A DNA stretch of 15,781 bases from Porticoccus sp. (GCA_011049795.1 DRHD01000366.1:1-15781); one strand, 5' to 3'. Shown: positions 1-7,888, counted from the first letter of the stretch. Notes: generated by a model not told the origin, from the sequence alone. Numbers and translations: made by a program.

Positions 1-1
1 G

Positions 2-76
2 CGTTTAATACTGGCAGAGAAGTTAGATGCACGTAGTGCTATGGTTTATTACATTGGGGCGGCGGGTGAAACGCGT
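2..76 (+). other. Inverted coding piece of the first gene, between ACGCGT sites
   Basis: ACGCGT, a perfect palindrome, lies at 71-76, and the window opens with GCGT, the last four bases of the same site. Read on the plus strand, 2-76 is open and encodes R-LILAEKLDARSAMVYYIGAAGE-T-R. If the 66 bp at 5-70 are flipped, the minus-strand protein runs on in frame from VEWSTR into this sequence instead of stopping at 23. The flipped sequence has the same beta-strand-like style as the rest of the protein. This fits an inversion, or a template switch, between two copies of a 6-bp palindrome. Only half of the left site lies inside the window. Confidence 0.55.
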
Positions 77-835
77 AGACCATTCAACCCCGACAATATC
101 TTCAGCAAATTTTCCACTACTGACCCAACGCAGCAAGCGCCTGCTATCAACCCGCCTATCCAACTCATACCGACTGCGAGTGCCAAACCCATCACCATCA
201 TAAAAATAGAGCGTCTGGGTAAGTCGATTAATGTATTTACCCCATGGCTGCTGATAACGATAACGTGCACTGGCTTTGCCCTGAAAAGAAGAGCGCAGTC
301 CGAGACCAAAATCCAAACGTGAACGCTGGCTTTCACGAGCGGTGTACTGCAACCCAACCTTAGTACTGCTATTTTCATCGGTGGCAGAACCGTCATCATC
401 ATCCAACTCGGACTCTTCACCGTCATCGTCAGTGAATACCAAACTTAAGCGCTTATTAATCTGTGGTAAATGCACCTTTCCGCGTATTTTTAGTTTGTCA
501 CTATTGCCCTCATACTCCTCCCAGCCACTTTCATAATTGATACGCAGAACGGAATAAGCTGATTCTAAGTCAGCTCGAGGTACGCCAAAAAAATGATCCA
601 ACCAAGCCGCCAACGCATCGACTGAAGCTGAGGTGTAATGATGACCGCTATCAATCCAGTTATCGCTTGAGCTTAACAGTGGAGGCTGATCACTGAGAGA
701 ATCATCATTGCCACTATTTTCAGCAGCAGCCACCTCTTCACCCGCCACTACCGGCTCACCGGCACGGACAGTTCCGCCCCCCCATAGCAAGGCAAGAAGC
801 AGAAAAAAGCGTACAATAGATAAAGCGTCGTGCAT
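23..835 (-). CDS. Secreted beta-rich hypothetical protein, 3' end apparently rearranged
   Basis: I cannot name this protein. From the ATG at 835 it has a good Sec signal peptide: a hydrophobic stretch at residues 10-18 and a likely cleavage after VRA at residue 25. An acidic linker follows, then many alternating polar/hydrophobic strands, as in periplasmic or outer-membrane beta proteins. An Asp/Glu-rich loop lies near residues 135-150. A GTG at 868 would add 11 residues and has an AAGAG-like site upstream; the ATG is preferred because it gives a normal signal peptide. The stop at 23-25 looks premature. The last 16 codons read from DNA whose opposite strand encodes a better continuation in exact frame (see 2-76). 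The gene is therefore probably cut short by a small inversion or an assembly fault. It is divergent from the P450 gene. Confidence 0.7.
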   Translation of the reverse strand: MHDALSIVRFFLLLALLWGGGTVRAGEPVVAGEEVAAAENSGNDDSLSDQPPLLSSSDNWIDSGHHYTSASVDALAAWLDHFFGVPRADLESAYSVLRINYESGWEEYEGNSDKLKIRGKVHLPQINKRLSLVFTDDDGEESELDDDDGSATDENSSTKVGLQYTARESQRSRLDFGLGLRSSFQGKASARYRYQQPWGKYINRLTQTLYFYDGDGFGTRSRYELDRRVDSRRLLRWVSSGKFAEDIVGVEWSTRFTRRPNVINHSTTCI

Positions 836-1001
836 TGATAGATTGTAAGGTAAAACAACAACGGCCACTGTGCTCTTTTCACCCCGGGGTAAATTACTTT
901 CCGTTAACCTATATCACTGTTGATGTTTTTATCGGCGTAAATTCAGTAGACTCATCAAGCAGTCACCCTTACTTTATATCATTGCCCTTGGAGCCTTCAT
1001 C

Positions 1002-2240
1002 ATGAGCCAGTGCCCCTTTTCCAACCTGGTCGACCCCAATACCTATGCCGAAGGCATGCCCTATGAAGAACTCAAGCGCATAAGAGAGCAGGGCGCCGTC
1101 GTTAAAATGGATGACCCCATAACAGGTGTCCCTTACTGGGCTATAGTACGGCAACAGGAAATGGACTTTGTCTCCAAGAACCCCGCCCTATTTTCCTCTG
1201 CGGCCCGCACTGCTTTCCCCATGGAATACGATCAGGACATGGTCGAAATGATCCATCACAAAACCATTATCAATATGGATCCGCCACAGCATCAAAAAGT
1301 TCGCCGCGTAGTGCGCGCAGCGTTCACCCCAAAGATGATGGACTCCTACGAACCACGCTTCCGTCAGCATGCTAAAAATATTGTCGATGCCGTCGCCGCA
1401 AAAGGTGAATGTGAATTTGTGGAGGATGTTGCCGCTGAACTGCCCCTGCTGGCGATACTCGATTTAATGGGTGTTGATCTGAACGATCGTAAGAAGTTTT
1501 ACGAATGGACCAACACCATGATTTTTGCCGACGACCCTGACATGTCGATCTCAGAGGAGGAAGGTCAAATGGCCGCCGCCGAAGTTATTGGTTATGCCAT
1601 GAATCTGGCCGCCAAACATAAAGAAGAACCGATGAACAATATCACCGGCGCGCTGCTCGATGGTAAAGTCGACGACGCCCCCATTAGCGAAGAAGAATTC
1701 GTTTGGATGTTTATCTTAATTTTAGTCGGCGGCAATGAAAGCACCCGCACCGTTACGGCTCAAGGGATGCGCTTGCTGATCGAAAACCCCGACCAACTAC
1801 AATATCTGGTCGACAACCCCGACAAAATTAAAAATGCCACGGAAGAAATGCTGCGTTACAACACCGCCTTCACTTGTATGCGCCGTACTGCAATGGAAGA
1901 CATTGAACTCGCTGGCGCCGACATTAAAAAAGGCGATAAAGTGGTATTGCATTATCATGCCACCAACCACGACGAAAAGGTCTTTGGTGATGACGCCATG
2001 ACCTTTGATGTGCGCCGCGCCGAAAGAATGCCCAGCCTATCAAAAGATCTTCGCTCTTTTGGCATCGGCCAGCACTTTTGCATCGGTTCACATTTAGCCC
2101 GACTGGAACTGCAAGTGATTATGGAAGAAGTTATTCCACGATTGAAAAACCCCAAATTTAATGGCGAACCCAAGTTTGTAAAATCGTATTTTGTGAATGC
2201 GATGAAGGAAATGAATATTACTTTTGACGCGGAACAATAA
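1002..2240 (+). CDS. Cytochrome P450
   Basis: Soluble class I bacterial P450 of 412 aa, the usual length, with no membrane anchor. The I-helix oxygen-activation motif is GGNEST at 243-248, with Glu in place of the more common Asp. The K-helix ExxR is E282-M-L-R285. The heme loop is FGIGQHFCIG at 353-362, with C360 as the thiolate ligand. The ATG at 1002 follows GGAG at 990-993 at good spacing. By family, it would hydroxylate a hydrophobic substrate using electrons from a ferredoxin and its reductase; neither partner is in the window. The overall style recalls bacterial terpenoid/steroid-type P450s (CYP125/142 or linalool hydroxylase-like), but that is from memory and the substrate is unknown. 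It is a single-gene unit: divergent from the upstream gene, convergent with the AKR, and closed by a terminator at 2267. Confidence 0.96.
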   Translation: MSQCPFSNLVDPNTYAEGMPYEELKRIREQGAVVKMDDPITGVPYWAIVRQQEMDFVSKNPALFSSAARTAFPMEYDQDMVEMIHHKTIINMDPPQHQKVRRVVRAAFTPKMMDSYEPRFRQHAKNIVDAVAAKGECEFVEDVAAELPLLAILDLMGVDLNDRKKFYEWTNTMIFADDPDMSISEEEGQMAAAEVIGYAMNLAAKHKEEPMNNITGALLDGKVDDAPISEEEFVWMFILILVGGNESTRTVTAQGMRLLIENPDQLQYLVDNPDKIKNATEEMLRYNTAFTCMRRTAMEDIELAGADIKKGDKVVLHYHATNHDEKVFGDDAMTFDVRRAERMPSLSKDLRSFGIGQHFCIGSHLARLELQVIMEEVIPRLKNPKFNGEPKFVKSYFVNAMKEMNITFDAEQ

Positions 2241-2266
2241 ATAACTACTTGGTTGAATTTTCATCC

Positions 2267-2290
2267 ATGGGAGCTTTCGCTCCCATTTTA
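2267..2290 (+). terminator. Intrinsic terminator of the P450 gene
   Basis: A perfect 8-bp stem ATGGGAGC/GCTCCCAT with loop TTTC (2267-2286), followed by TTTTATTA, lies 26 bp past the P450 stop. The T-rich tract is on the plus-strand side, so it mainly serves the P450. The reverse orientation has an AATAAAA tract before the hairpin and only a poor tail for the convergent AKR. Confidence 0.85.
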
Positions 2291-2324
2291 TTATCCAGGG
2301 CACCTCTGAATAACTCTATGCGCC

Positions 2325-3251
2325 CTAGGCGTACAAAGCCTGAATTTGTTGACGCTGCTGGTCATTGGGCAATACACCCAAACCTGCCCCCATATTGTCC
2401 ACCAGATGATGCAGCTTATTGGTAGCTGGAATAGCGCAGGTAACCGCCGGGTGAGAAACAACATACTTCAAAAATAACTGCCCCCAGCTCGAACAACCTA
2501 GCTCCGCGGCCCACACTGGTAATTCACGGCCTTTCGCCAACCGAAACAAATCACCACGCTGAAAAGGACGATTAGCCAATACGGCAATACCTTTATCTTG
2601 AGCGATGGGCAGCAACCTTTTTTCTGCTTCGCGATCTATTAGGTTATAGCTTAATTGCACAAAATCAAACGGCTCTTTTTTTAATAAAGCCTCTAAAGCC
2701 TGATGATCTCGACCATGAGAAGTAGTAACACCAATGTACCGAATTTTTCCCCGTTCTTTCCAATCCCTCAGGGTTTTAAGATGCACAGACCAGTCACGTA
2801 AATTATGAATTTGCATTAAATCCATCACCTCAACATTCATCCGCTGGAATGACCGGGTCATCTGCTCTACGCCATCTTCTCGACCATTAATCCAGACCTT
2901 AGTCGCCGCAAACACGGATGAAGGATTGCCTAGAGATTTTAACAATTCACCGGTAACCTGTTCCGCATTGCCGTACATCGGTGACGAGTCAATTAGAGCT
3001 CCGCCAGACTGAAAAAAAGCCTCAAGTAACTTTTTTAATGCCTGCTTAAGAGCGGGGTCGAGATCGACATCAAATGTTCGTGACGTACCCAAGCCAATCA
3101 CTGGCAGCAACTCACTGCTAGCTGGGATCGATTTTTTAATCACCTCGCGCTGTTCTACAGCAATAGCCCCAAGAGGCGTTAGCATCGCCATGACAGCTGA
3201 TATCGCTTTAAGGGCCTGTCTTCGAGTCATTTCAATATCACTGATAGCCAT
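2325..3251 (-). CDS. Aldo/keto reductase with Tat signal peptide
   Basis: 308 aa. The N-terminus has a twin-arginine motif TRRQALK (residues 9-15), a hydrophobic stretch and a likely cleavage near residue 31, so it is predicted to be exported folded by Tat. The AKR barrel follows, with the catalytic tetrad D88, Y93 (SSPMYGNAE), K118 (ATKVW) and H149 (QIHN), and a C-terminal IPATNKL of the cofactor-binding type. The family reduces aldehydes or ketones with NAD(P)H. Export is unusual because NADPH is cytoplasmic, though Tat-tagged AKRs are known, some with tightly bound cofactor. The start is set by AGGAG seven bases before the ATG at 3251. It is probably its own transcription unit with a promoter near 3291. 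The substrate is unknown. Confidence 0.93.
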   Translation of the reverse strand: MAISDIEMTRRQALKAISAVMAMLTPLGAIAVEQREVIKKSIPASSELLPVIGLGTSRTFDVDLDPALKQALKKLLEAFFQSGGALIDSSPMYGNAEQVTGELLKSLGNPSSVFAATKVWINGREDGVEQMTRSFQRMNVEVMDLMQIHNLRDWSVHLKTLRDWKERGKIRYIGVTTSHGRDHQALEALLKKEPFDFVQLSYNLIDREAEKRLLPIAQDKGIAVLANRPFQRGDLFRLAKGRELPVWAAELGCSSWGQLFLKYVVSHPAVTCAIPATNKLHHLVDNMGAGLGVLPNDQQRQQIQALYA

Positions 3252-3290
3252 GGCGGCACTCCTGATAGAAAATCTGGAAACGGCTTAGTG

Positions 3291-3296
3291 ATTATA
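3291..3296 (-). promoter_or_regulatory. Candidate -10 box for the AKR gene
   Basis: On the minus strand this is a perfect TATAAT about 40 bp upstream of the AKR start, in the only gap before that gene. No good -35 hexamer is visible at 16-18 bp, so it may need an activator or may be chance. Confidence 0.35.
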
Positions 3297-3422
3297 GTGT
3301 AGACGGTGATGAAAAATCTGGAGGGTTATTGAAAGTTGGGAGCTTTGATTGAAAGGGCCGGGGGAAATAACATCGGACTTCCTACCTCCATCATTCAGTG
3401 ACAGCCCAAACCCATCGACAGA

Positions 3423-4436
3423 CTATCGCCGCTCAATGATAGAAAAACCATTGGTGGCAGTGGCTAATTGATCGCCATCAATAAAAGCCTGTGCTAGCGG
3501 ATCAGCTTTTACATAGGCATCCAGAAACGCCATACTCGTTGCATTGAGCATTTTTAAGGCATCATACTGTGGTGCCTGTTCTCGTTCCGGGCGACAAATT
3601 AAATTGCCTAAATAATGGTCCGCACCCTGAGTAATTAAGGCATAATTTTTTCCCGCTTTGGCCGTATCAAAGGACATTTTGTGCAAACGCCAATCCGGCC
3701 AAAACTGGGCATTAGAATCCCAGGTGCCGGTGGTCAGCAGCATCGGCTGATCCAGATTTTTCCAGCTTTGATCATTAATGACATCAAACATCGGGCCCGG
3801 CGGTGAAATGGCAACCACGGCTTTAATCCTGTCATTGCGGTAGTACACATACTCTTCAGTATCAGGGTTAAACGTACCCGCACCCGCAAATTGTTGCGCG
3901 GTAAACGCACCAAAGGAATGGCCCGTAGCAGCAATACGATCCGAATCAATTTTACCGGCCAAACCGGCAACGGTATCTTCCACTAAACGCAGGTGATCGA
4001 GTAGAAAAATAAAATCCTTCATCCGTTCGTCGATCAAACCAAACTGACCGTAGCGCACACTATTAATAATACCGTGGACCGCACTGCAACAATCAACATG
4101 ATTGGGGGCAATCACCACATAACCGTGACTCACCCAATGATCGATCACCGCATTGTATTTATCTTTATCAGACCAGTTACCATGGGAAAATAATAACAGC
4201 GGAAAGCGTTCATCAGCCTGCGGGTAAAACACTGATAGCTCTAGTGATTTATCTTCAGAAACCGGCAGCACAACATCGGTTTTACTCATTACTTTATAAG
4301 GACCTTTCTCGGCCTTATACAGTGTGGCTAATTGTTCGGCCGTGGCATCGAGAGGTTTAGCCTCCGGTAATTCAACCTCTTCCGCACAGGATGCAACCCA
4401 CGTTAATAACAATAAAAGCACACAGCGAATAATCAC
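3423..4436 (-). CDS. Lipoprotein alpha/beta hydrolase (dienelactone hydrolase/PAF-AH-like)
   Basis: 337 aa with a lipoprotein signal: a short hydrophobic stretch ending in lipobox VASC, with C17 as the lipidated residue. It is likely anchored on the periplasmic face or the outer membrane. The hydrolase fold shows an oxyanion HG motif (FSHGNW at 83-88), nucleophile elbow GHSFG with S174, a probable acid near D240 and His H274 (GADHYLGN). The length and the long insert before the nucleophile fit the PAF-acetylhydrolase/dienelactone hydrolase group, which cleaves esters. It starts at a GTG inside the stop of the preceding hydrolase gene (4-nt GTGA overlap), so translation is probably coupled. 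Ester or lipid substrate unknown. Confidence 0.92.
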   Translation of the reverse strand: MIIRCVLLLLLTWVASCAEEVELPEAKPLDATAEQLATLYKAEKGPYKVMSKTDVVLPVSEDKSLELSVFYPQADERFPLLLFSHGNWSDKDKYNAVIDHWVSHGYVVIAPNHVDCCSAVHGIINSVRYGQFGLIDERMKDFIFLLDHLRLVEDTVAGLAGKIDSDRIAATGHSFGAFTAQQFAGAGTFNPDTEEYVYYRNDRIKAVVAISPPGPMFDVINDQSWKNLDQPMLLTTGTWDSNAQFWPDWRLHKMSFDTAKAGKNYALITQGADHYLGNLICRPEREQAPQYDALKMLNATSMAFLDAYVKADPLAQAFIDGDQLATATNGFSIIERR

Positions 4437-5395
4437 GACTCACTCTCCACATTGGCTGCCAAAAATTTCTCCACATCGATGACTGACTGCTCAGGGATTT
4501 CAAAAGGGACAATATGACCGACATTGGGATAGATGATTTTTTCTACGCGAGAAGCATTGATTAACCGCTGTTCAAACAGCTCCACTGACTCAAGCGGCAA
4601 TTGTGGATTCTCTTCTCCCCATACGATGAGGGTCGGTACGGTAATATTTTTTAATAGTGGAGCCGGGTCGGTACGCTCCCAACCTTTCATACGGTGAAAC
4701 TCCGCCATACGATTACCCGGCCCCCGATACATTTCGTGAAATTCAGCTAACACTTCATCAGTAATTAAGCTCTTGTCGACGATAGGTGCTTTTAAAAAGG
4801 CGCGGAAAATTTCTTGCGGCATTAAGTAAAAAGCATAGCCGCCCCAAGCAGGCAGGCCACGCTCCATATATTTATTGCTAAGTCGGGGCATACCGGGTGT
4901 ATTGATCATAACTAAATCACGCACCTGCTCTGGACGGGTCGCCGCATAATAAAAGGCAATAGCTCCACCAGTAGATGAGCCCACCAAGCTAACCTTGTCT
5001 ACTCCAATATGATCTAACAGCCCCTCCAATAATTGTGAGGCGCGCTTGCGGGAATAATCTTCAGTGGGGTCCGGTCCAGTTAAACCATGACTGGTTAGAT
5101 CGTAACGAATCACGGTGTAATGCTGTTTTAACTCATCCACCCAGGGCTGCCAAAATCGCATGGTCCAGTAGTGAGAATGAATCAGCACAACAACAGGGCC
5201 CTGACCCTCTACTTTATACGCTATCGAAACACCATCCACCTCATGACGTTGTAAATTATCACCACCATATTTGGCTTCAAGTTCACTGATAGGAATATCA
5301 CGAAAGGCAATTAATACCCACGCCACATAGAAAATGACAACAGCCAACAGTAGCGCTAGAGGCACTGTAATTAATCGCCAACTTAACATAGTCAC
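4433..5395 (-). CDS. Membrane-anchored alpha/beta hydrolase
   Basis: 320 aa. One N-terminal membrane segment (about residues 8-30) is followed by an alpha/beta hydrolase domain facing the periplasm or cytoplasm. The nucleophile elbow is GSSTGG (139-144, Ser141), the late His is H294 in NVGHIVP, and the cap lies around 180-240. Two departures from the norm are visible: the oxyanion region reads HSHYW instead of HGxxx, and the usual acid position in WGxxD reads WGEEN, so Asn263 replaces Asp, with Glu262 next to it as a possible substitute. The start is GTG at 5395 or ATG two codons later (5389); neither has a strong ribosome site. It sits 21 bp after the SDR gene and overlaps the next hydrolase, so the three look like one operon. 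Confidence 0.92.
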   Translation of the reverse strand: MTMLSWRLITVPLALLLAVVIFYVAWVLIAFRDIPISELEAKYGGDNLQRHEVDGVSIAYKVEGQGPVVVLIHSHYWTMRFWQPWVDELKQHYTVIRYDLTSHGLTGPDPTEDYSRKRASQLLEGLLDHIGVDKVSLVGSSTGGAIAFYYAATRPEQVRDLVMINTPGMPRLSNKYMERGLPAWGGYAFYLMPQEIFRAFLKAPIVDKSLITDEVLAEFHEMYRGPGNRMAEFHRMKGWERTDPAPLLKNITVPTLIVWGEENPQLPLESVELFEQRLINASRVEKIIYPNVGHIVPFEIPEQSVIDVEKFLAANVESES

Positions 5396-5416
5396 CCATC
5401 TTAATTTTATTGTTTG

Positions 5417-6241
5417 CTATATGCCATAGGGTTTAAGTCTATCTTTTTTCCACACCATATAACGCAGAAAACCCAGTAACATTTTCGGTGTAGTCAGCAA
5501 CTTAATAAACGTGCCATTTTTAGTATCACTTAGCATTCTTTTTACTAACTCTTCACCGGTAGCCTCCGGGGATGCTCCGAATACGCTAAACATAAACCGG
5601 CCCTCTTTCTTCCAACGCTGCTCACCCATTTCTTTTGCATCGTTGATCACCATCGGCGTAATCACCATACCAGGATTTAACCAACCGACACTCACACCGG
5701 AGCCTTCAATCTCTTTGGCGACACCGTTAGAAAAATAACCCACCGCGCGCTTAGTCGTGCCATACGAGACCATGGTCGGCCGAGTAAAGCCATTCTCACC
5801 CATACCAGCGGTATTATAAATTCGGCCACCACCTTGGCCACCATCTTGTTGCTGCATGCCGTTGACTGCAATATGAGTACCTATAATCACACCTTTGATA
5901 TTGACATCAACAATACTCATTAGCCGGTCAATATCGGATTCGTGAATATTTTTTTGGGTGCCACCCAAACCGGCATTATTAATCCAGTAATCAATACGAC
6001 CATATTTTTCATTGGCCTGGTCCCACAACGCTTGCACTTGATCTTTATCCGTCACATTACAGGCAACGCTACACATTCGTCCGTCGCCATTATCACCGGC
6101 AATAGCAGTAATACGGTCTTCCATTAGCTGTTGGTTTACATCACTAATGACAACATTAAAACCTCGCTGATAAAAAGCCATGGCCATGCCACCACCAATA
6201 CCTCCAGCACTACCTGTTATTACTACGGTTTTATTCGACAT
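5417..6241 (-). CDS. Short-chain dehydrogenase/reductase, NOL/NYC1-like pattern
   Basis: 274 aa from the ATG at 6241, which places the Rossmann motif at the usual distance; an ATG at 6271 or GTG at 6307 would add 10 or 22 residues. Motifs seen: TGSAGGIG (9-16), NNAG (88-91) and YGTTK (160-164, catalytic Tyr and Lys). The catalytic Ser expected in the ISS strand is missing: the strand reads IYNTAGMG (141-148). That pattern, followed by YGTTK, resembles the IFNMDGAGS...YGSTK of chlorophyll b reductase (NOL/NYC1) relatives, from memory. A real chlorophyll function is not implied. The C-terminal 45 residues are hydrophobic/basic and may touch the membrane. It is the first gene of a three-gene minus-strand set with two hydrolases. 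Confidence 0.9.
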   Translation of the reverse strand: MSNKTVVITGSAGGIGGGMAMAFYQRGFNVVISDVNQQLMEDRITAIAGDNGDGRMCSVACNVTDKDQVQALWDQANEKYGRIDYWINNAGLGGTQKNIHESDIDRLMSIVDVNIKGVIIGTHIAVNGMQQQDGGQGGGRIYNTAGMGENGFTRPTMVSYGTTKRAVGYFSNGVAKEIEGSGVSVGWLNPGMVITPMVINDAKEMGEQRWKKEGRFMFSVFGASPEATGEELVKRMLSDTKNGTFIKLLTTPKMLLGFLRYMVWKKDRLKPYGI

Positions 6242-6321
6242 GCGGTTGTCCGGCCCGAAGGGTGGGTACATTTGTTTTTCTAAGTATCGTGTCAGATTTA
6301 AAATCACTCAATCGCGATCTT

Positions 6322-6432
6322 TTGTAGGTCGGGTTTTAACCCGACACCGGTACCAAGCGGTAGTCAATTTGGCGCGGCGTGTCGGGTTGAATACCCAAAA
6401 CGCTTCGCGGGGCACACTGACCCGACCTACAA
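6322..6432. repeat. REP/MITE-like palindromic element, about 111 bp
   Basis: It is bounded by perfect 13-bp inverted repeats, TTGTAGGTCGGGT at 6322-6334 and ACCCGACCTACAA at 6420-6432. Inside the left end is a hairpin GTCGGGTT-TT-AACCCGAC (6328-6345), and GTCGGGTT occurs again at 6381-6388. No ORF of note lies within. A 23-bp inner part (6391-6413) recurs near the window end (15756-15778, opposite orientation, 2 mismatches), showing that this is a dispersed family. Such elements are common between genes in gammaproteobacteria. Confidence 0.8.
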
Positions 6433-6456
6433 TAAAAAAGGCGCCTACTGGCGCCT
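6433..6456 (-). terminator. Intrinsic terminator of the 6473-7192 gene
   Basis: On the minus strand, stem AGGCGCC/GGCGCCT (6439-6445 and 6450-6456) with a 4-nt loop is followed directly by TTTTTTATT. It lies 16 bp past the stop of the gene at 6473 and separates it from the SDR-hydrolase set. Confidence 0.85.
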
Positions 6457-6472
6457 GCGTACAATCATCAAG

Positions 6473-7192
6473 TTAGTCCCTGACCAATTCCATCAACTCA
6501 TAATGCGTCTGCATATATCCGCCAACGCCCGCTTTCAATACCACATAGTCATCATCAGCCGTCACCCAAACATCATAAGGTGGATGCTCCTGGGGTAATT
6601 CACCAGCAGTGTCCGTCACTTGAAAATGTCGAGAGGCAAACGTACCCGCACCTACCGTGACCTCTTCATCACCGACATAAACCAGACTAAAGCCACATTT
6701 AAAATACTGCGGACCGGTCGCACCACGGTGATCGGGTGAAGTCAGCAAGGCTTTTTCAACCCGTTGCTTACCGGGGCCCTTACTTAGGTCGTATAATTTC
6801 ATCAGCAAACCATCACCGATGATAGGATGGGATTGCAGCCACTTGCAGGGCTCGTCCAACTCAAGACGCTGGGTAATACGGCCATCACGCTGATTATAGG
6901 TTTCAAGTTCGGCATAGTTATCGGTAAAACGCATCCAGCCAGTGCCTTCAAATTTTCCACCGACACTTAAACGTACCGAGCAATCCAGCGGTGCCGAATT
7001 TTTATCCAGCGCCATACAAACATCGCGAATGACATCCGGCTCATCATCGATCTCACAATGAGCCAACATCACAATATTATCGTCGGCCTGTCTGGTCAGG
7101 GTAAAATATTCACGGCCACGCTCTTCATTCATGCGCTCTGCTTGCTTTGAAGTATAAATAATGGCGCCACGGATTGAGCTATGCGTTTTCAT
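6473..7192 (-). CDS. Uncharacterised soluble protein
   Basis: 239 aa. I do not recognise the family. There is no signal peptide or membrane segment, so it is probably cytoplasmic. The C-terminal half alternates short strands and turns, with a conserved-looking stretch VGAGTFASRHFQV near 180-192 followed by PPYDVWVTADDDYVVLK near 205-221. That layout resembles DUF3108-like or lipocalin-like beta-barrel proteins in which a measured product is converted back to a value, but this is only a visual likeness. Residues include H45, three central Cys (C46, C59, C71) and C116. ATG at 7192 has AGAG about 9 bp upstream. It is the last gene after the membrane protein and GST (48-bp gap) and is closed by a strong terminator, so it likely belongs to the same operon. 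Confidence 0.82.
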   Translation of the reverse strand: MKTHSSIRGAIIYTSKQAERMNEERGREYFTLTRQADDNIVMLAHCEIDDEPDVIRDVCMALDKNSAPLDCSVRLSVGGKFEGTGWMRFTDNYAELETYNQRDGRITQRLELDEPCKWLQSHPIIGDGLLMKLYDLSKGPGKQRVEKALLTSPDHRGATGPQYFKCGFSLVYVGDEEVTVGAGTFASRHFQVTDTAGELPQEHPPYDVWVTADDDYVVLKAGVGGYMQTHYELMELVRD

Positions 7193-7240
7193 ACAATAAT
7201 CTCTATTAATCTCTTATTAAGGATGATGATAATGGCGCAA

Positions 7241-7888
7241 CTAACCTTTCATTCTCGCCAGAAAAACTTTAAAACCGTCATCTAATTCTTTCAGCACTCG
7301 GCTAATATGCTCATTCTCATTTGCCCACAACCACCACGCGTTTAAACACTCGCATCCTGCCAAGGGCTCCTTTTCATCAAACCAGGCACAGACTTCAATA
7401 ATAAAATACATCACCGGAGCCAAATGACAATCCGCCAGATCAAGCCTGTCATGCCCTTCCCGGCCATAATCAGAAAACAACTGATCCAGTAACGCCAGTT
7501 GCGTTTTCATCGTGCTGATATGCCCGGCAATTTCCTCATCACTCATGGTTTTTTGAAACACTTGGCCAAACAAGGGAAACAAAGCCGGCGATATATAGGT
7601 ATCAGGCACTCGACAAAACAGGTTGACCAGAGCACGTTCTTTCGAATCCTGAGGAAGTAAAGGCGTTTCTGGAAACTGCTCTTCAAGATAATCCATGATC
7701 ACCGCCGATTCAGGTAAAACCATATCACCAATATCCAACGCTGGTACTTTTCCGGTGGGGTTTACTTTTTTATATTCAGGGGTACGAAAACCTTCAGGGG
7801 CGATTATTTCTACCGGCAAATTTTTCGCGTAAATTTGAATACGAACCCGCGAGGCAAACGGTGAATGTGGCACGCTGTATAGTTTCAT
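7241..7888 (-). CDS. Glutathione S-transferase family protein
   Basis: 215 aa, the normal GST length, from the ATG at 7888. The upstream in-frame extension to 7984 overlaps the neighbouring membrane gene and adds no domain. N-terminal thioredoxin-like domain: SPFASRVRI (9-17) gives a Ser at the catalytic position (S9 or S13), KVPAL has the cis-Pro P49, and PESAVIMDYL (59-68) is the ExS glutathione-binding motif. The C-terminal helical domain has LADCHLAP (151-158) with the usual N-cap Asp153. Family role: conjugation of glutathione to electrophiles, thiol transfer or isomerisation, in the cytoplasm. It lies 44 bp after the membrane protein gene and 48 bp before an unknown gene. Together with a nearby P450 and SDRs, this suggests handling of reactive hydrophobic compounds. 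Confidence 0.93.
   Translation of the reverse strand: MKLYSVPHSPFASRVRIQIYAKNLPVEIIAPEGFRTPEYKKVNPTGKVPALDIGDMVLPESAVIMDYLEEQFPETPLLPQDSKERALVNLFCRVPDTYISPALFPLFGQVFQKTMSDEEIAGHISTMKTQLALLDQLFSDYGREGHDRLDLADCHLAPVMYFIIEVCAWFDEKEPLAGCECLNAWWLWANENEHISRVLKELDDGFKVFLARMKG

Noticed and set aside
41..322. Plus-strand frame of 93 codons at the window start
   Set aside because: Only the part up to 76 makes sense, as the displaced piece of the minus-strand gene. Beyond that it is the antisense of the coding sequence with no domain or ribosome site.
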